Shown here one piece after another: positions 60,295 through 64,000 of a stretch of 64,000 bases of DNA. The translations under genes were made by a program, and so were the position numbers. A model generated the notes under the pieces. It ran no database searches. It worked only from the letters and a program-made list of their open reading frames with translations, and had not been told where the DNA came from. Position 1 is the stretch's first letter. Each line of letters begins with the position of its first letter. This stretch comes from Heterostelium album PN500 (Eukaryota > Evosea > Eumycetozoa > Acytosteliales > Acytosteliaceae): assembly GCF_000004825.1 (NCBI RefSeq), contig NW_008805100.1:124001-188000 (forward strand). Reading direction: 5' to 3'.

Positions 60295-61151
60295 ATGGGG
60301 TAGAGTATATCCTCTATTACTTTATATGAGCGTTTATATCTTAGGTTGTGGATGTTTATAGTGATTAGATAGTTGATAGATGTTACAATAGATTTAGGAT
60401 TGATACATACAGGAATTTACATACAGCAGGTTGTTTAGAAGTGTTTATAGCTACAAGCGAAGGACACAAAGATGAAAGAAAGAAGAAAAAGAGATGAGGA
60501 CTACTATCTAAACAATTGACAAACATTCATAACCTTTGATAAAAACTTGCTCGTAAACAACAATGGAAAAACCATATTGTTAACACATTTTTCTATCATA
60601 TCCTACACTACTTTTTAAATAATATAGTAAACCAAAGGGATTGAAAACAGCTAGAAAGCTCAGAAATCATCGTCGTGTCCAAAGATGGAACGATAAGCAA
60701 TACAAGAAGGCTCACTTTGGTACTGCTTTGAAGGCCAATCCATTCGGAGGTGCTTCTCACGCATCCGGTATCGTCGTCCAACGTCTCGGTATCGAAGCCA
60801 AGCAGCCTAACTCTGCTATTCGTAAGTGTGTCAGAGTTCAACTCAAGAAGAACGGTAAGAAGGTTACCGCCTTCGTCCCATGTGACGGTTGTCTCAACTA
60901 CATCCAAGAAAACGTATGTAATCAACAGCAAACAAAAAACATTCAGATCATCAGTTTCGGAATCAAACAGTTATTCTAACTTTTTTCTCAATTAATTTAT
61001 CAACTTTTAGGACAAGGTCTTGGTAGCTGGTTTCGGTCGTTCCGGTCATGCCGTCGGTGATATTCCGGGTGTACGTTTCAAGATTGTTAAAGTATCATCT
61101 GTATCCTTGCTTGCTATCTACCGTGGTAAGAAGGAAAAGCCAAACGTATAA
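60295..61151 (+). CDS. rps23: ribosomal protein uS12 / S23 (RPS23), 143 aa
   Basis: Exons 60295-60299 (five coding bases, ATGGG), 60628-60913 and 61011-61151 total 432 bases, giving exactly 143 residues, the usual eukaryotic RPS23 length. The 328-base first intron interrupts codon 2. The sequence is a full uS12: G-K-P-K-G-L at the start, Q-P-N-S-A-I-R-K near the decoding loop (with the hydroxylated Pro), P-C-D-G-C-L-N, and G-x-P-G-V-R-F. The donor GTAGAG is weak, but no other ATGGG|GT lies in reach and the reading frame requires it. The small-subunit decoding centre is its place in the ribosome. Codon use is strongly biased, as expected. Confidence 0.95.
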
Positions 61152-61459
61152 ATCATTTTTTACGTTGTCTAGCTTTCTTCCTAAATAAAAAAATTGCCCT
61201 CTTAATTTAAAAAATGAAGGAATTAATTAATCATTGATTATTAGTTTATTTTATTATTTCTATCTATCTATCAATATGCAATCAACAACAACAACAACAA
61301 CGAAAAACATCAAGATATCAGTTGGAAATTGATGGTTGTTCTCACTATGTGTGAAATCTCAATTATTTCTGAAATTTTCTTTTTCATGAATTTATAATCT
61401 CACTCTGTTTTACAAACTAGTTTGTAATTGTATTATTATTACTTATCATATTCATATTA
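61152..61459. other. intergenic, no gene seen
   Basis: Spacer of 308 bases with CTATCTATC and CAACAA simple repeats. It covers the 3' end of RPS23 and the start region of the next gene. Confidence 0.5.
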
Positions 61460-64000
61460 ATGTTCATGAGTAGAAATAAAATGGATAATTTACTGTCTCC
61501 TCCACCAAGATCACCAACTTTAATTTTAGAAGGTAATACGAGGAATATATTTAAGGAGTTGGCAAAAGATAATAATGGACAATCATGTCACATGACAATG
61601 GCATCAATCGATGAGTCGATGTTTGTAAATCGATGTTTCGAAGGTGATCTCGTTATAGATTTTGGTGAAGTCTCGAGTGAACAGCGTATTTCAATCAACC
61701 GTACAATAGAGTCAATCAAAGAGGTAGCAGATAGCTTCGATCGAGTCGATAGTGTAAAGTCGCGATCCTATCTAGATGATTTCCATAGGCAGCGGTTGTT
61801 CGCTGATATGTTACCACACTTGATAGCTGCTAGCATGTTCAGTGCGTTTCAAATCGAACAAATCAGAATTCATCCATTGTCGTTAGGTCAAATAGTTTGT
61901 CGGAAATACCATATTGCCGATGATCTCTCGATATATAAACTGGCGGATGTTCCAACGATGATCGCCAATAACTTTACAAAACAATCACTCTCTCTCTTGG
62001 GAGATCTAATGATGCATCGTCATCTTGACTCTATTCTTAGTCTTGGAGAGTATTCACAATTCGATAGAAATGGTTTTATCTTTAAGGCAATAAGAAAGTT
62101 TCTAAATAAATCAGTAAGTAGTATTATAAGCAATAAGTATGATTATGATGAAAACACAAAAATAAACCATCTCTGCTAATCATAATGATATCTATCTTTA
62201 ATTAATTAGGATACATTGACTACTAATAGAGATAGATATCAAAGGTCTTATTATTCAGTGAATTTAGCAAGATATTTGAAGAACAATGAACTAGAGATTT
62301 TAGTTATGGAGATGGTGTACACAAATCAATTTAGAACTAAAAGATATATTTGTAAGTAGTAGTAGTTTGTTTGTACAAAATAGTTTGTTATTAATAATAA
62401 TCTATTATTAATGTTTTATAATAAAAAGATGGTAAAGAACATTTATCTGTGAATGATATCTTCAATTTCAAAAAAGGTGATGAGGCTAAACATAGGTTTA
62501 ATGAGCTCTATAAGGAATTGACCAACAGAGAATATAAACAGAATGACTTATTCCCACCAGGTGACAGTGATGAGTTCTTTGGTCACTTTGAATCCATAAT
62601 TGAAAAGAGATATCACATTCCATCGATGAAACAAATATGTTACTCTGTATTATCTGAAATGTTTTTAATGTATGTAGTTAATCTCTATGTTAGTTAGCCA
62701 TATTAATCATAAATCCATACTCAACAACAATATATAGTAACAAAACAGATTTCATGGAAAAGATAAATCAACTTACTTTCGATACGCTACGAGAATTCTT
62801 AATCTATTGTTTCCGAAATGAAAAACCAGTAGGTAATGAAATTGCTGTATACTTACTTGACAGGCTTAGGGGTGGAGTCTATAGTGACAGTGAATTGGAG
62901 GAGTTGTTCCCATTCCAGATGTATATCGAATCAATGTTTAGTAGACATAGATGGTTCCGTCGGTCAGTCATTTTCAGCATTCCACAAAGTTTAACTAGAC
63001 CACCATATGACGCCAATCTCTTGTTCAACGTCTATGAGAGTCGTCATCTCTTCAAACCAAAACAACTACCCGAAGCTAACTTGTTGTTCTCTCAAAAGGT
63101 TTCAACAAATCCACTCGTTCTCCAAGACAAACAGACATTCCTTGATAACTTTAAGAAGAATACCGATGGATTCTTTGAAGTATTGGGATTTAAGAATATG
63201 GTTATCATTGGTGGAGTTATGACAAGTTCTCTCACAGGTGAAACAGTTGGATTCGAATCATCGGATATCGATGTTTGTTTCTATGGTTTATCAGCAACTG
63301 AAGTCACTGAAAAGATTAGAGAGATTGTCAAACGTATCAATGCAAACTACACCGGTCACAGTATTACCTATAGTGAGAATGAACTTACATTCTGCCGTCA
63401 CTATCCTTATCGACACATTCAATTCAATTGTTCGGTATTCAATGATATTCAAGATGTTTTGTTGGGTGTCGATATTGAAGCATCTTGTTTCGCATTTGAT
63501 GGCACCAGCGTCTGGACAACTCAGCGCGGTATCGAATCATTCAACTATCGCGCCAATTTCGCTACTTCCTATGGACATGTTATTCGTGGTGACCAGATCT
63601 ACCAACGTCGTCTTCTCAAGTATTGGGAACGTGGATTCAACATTGCTTATTTACCAAATGAAATAATAGCTAGACGTGTAGAAAAGATGAACTTTGAGAA
63701 GAAGAAATCAAATGGTATAGAATTACTCTTCAAAGCGAGAGGCAATCAAGAGATATTGAGTTCGCTTCTTAAAAAAAATAGAGTCGGTGGACTTCCCTAT
63801 GGACCGAACTTCAACAAAGTTAATTTCGATATTAGAGTTACCAACAACTATAATAACAACTACGATGGTTACAATTCTAGTGATTGGCCATCTATTCTGA
63901 AGGATATCAAAGACCTCGATTATGTCATGCCGAGTAAAAACATTTTAACAAACACAGGATTACCATTCGATCATTTCTTGTTGATTGATAAAGATGATCA
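61460..64000 (+). CDS. nucleotidyltransferase-like protein, 3' end cut by window
   Basis: Exons 61460-62113, 62210-62351, 62429-62669 and 62738 to beyond 64000; all phases match and at least 766 residues lie in the window. ATG 61460 is used; ATG 61466 is equally possible. The N-terminal 480 residues are helical with no known domain. At about 501-524 a hydrophobic strand ends in I-I-G-G, followed after 17 residues by S-S-D-I-D-V. This G-G...D-x-D layout (Gly504-Gly505, Asp522, Asp524) is the core of the Pol beta/MNT nucleotidyltransferase fold. A third acidic residue may lie near 590 in G-V-D-I-E. Large dictyostelid proteins with such a core are often followed by ankyrin repeats, but that part is not visible. 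Activity and substrate are unknown. Confidence 0.75.

Noticed and set aside
60300-60627. possible snoRNA in the long RPS23 intron
   Set aside because: GATGA-like words are present, but no paired C/D or H/ACA structure could be built.

Overview
This window is nuclear DNA from a social amoeba (dictyostelid). The signs are AT-rich intergenic DNA with long A/T runs, short AT-rich introns with GTAAGT/AG borders, mostly TAA stops, Asn/Gln/Ser/Thr homopolymer tracts inside proteins, and families typical of the group: FNIP-repeat kinase, IPT/TIG plus Cna-B-like secreted proteins, F-box proteins and a large RhoGEF. Coding DNA is clearly richer in GC than in Dictyostelium discoideum, so another dictyostelid genus is likely; the species cannot be fixed from the sequence alone.

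Layout. 0-12 kb: a small secreted-protein gene converges on a 13-exon gene for a 3,109-residue secreted protein that carries a complete DNase II domain among TIG and SdrD/Cna-B-like repeats. 12.5-14.3 kb: a membrane-anchored SMR protein, then a decayed gene containing a coding inverted repeat. 14.6-22.4 kb, all on the minus strand: an Ariadne-type RBR ubiquitin ligase, a JMJD5/KDM8-like JmjC protein, and a protein with a crystal-toxin-like (Endotoxin_N) helical domain. 23.6-26.4 kb: a zinc alcohol dehydrogenase and a secreted cathepsin B-like protease. 26.4-33.1 kb: a gene-poor tract with palindromes and one perfect hairpin, ending at a small KEN-box protein. 34.2-38.1 kb: divergent genes for an alpha-methylacyl-CoA racemase and an acyl-CoA oxidase, both ending in SKL, which together suggest peroxisomal branched-chain acyl oxidation. 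38.4-45.6 kb: a GPI-type surface protein, an F-box/LRR protein and an F-box/armadillo-like protein. 45.7-50.8 kb: a proline-rich protein, a DUF202-like membrane protein, a cysteine synthase-like enzyme and TAF13. 51.0-64.0 kb: tRNA-Arg(ACG), a kinase with FNIP repeats, a DH-PH RhoGEF, ribosomal protein uS12 (RPS23), and the first part of a nucleotidyltransferase-like gene cut by the window end.

I rebuilt exon structures by hand, requiring GT-AG borders, a consistent codon phase and a total length divisible by three. Two genes (F-box/armadillo and RhoGEF) need a one-base correction in an A-run to give a full reading frame, which points to homopolymer assembly errors or recent damage. All functional names come from recognising motifs; no database search was run.
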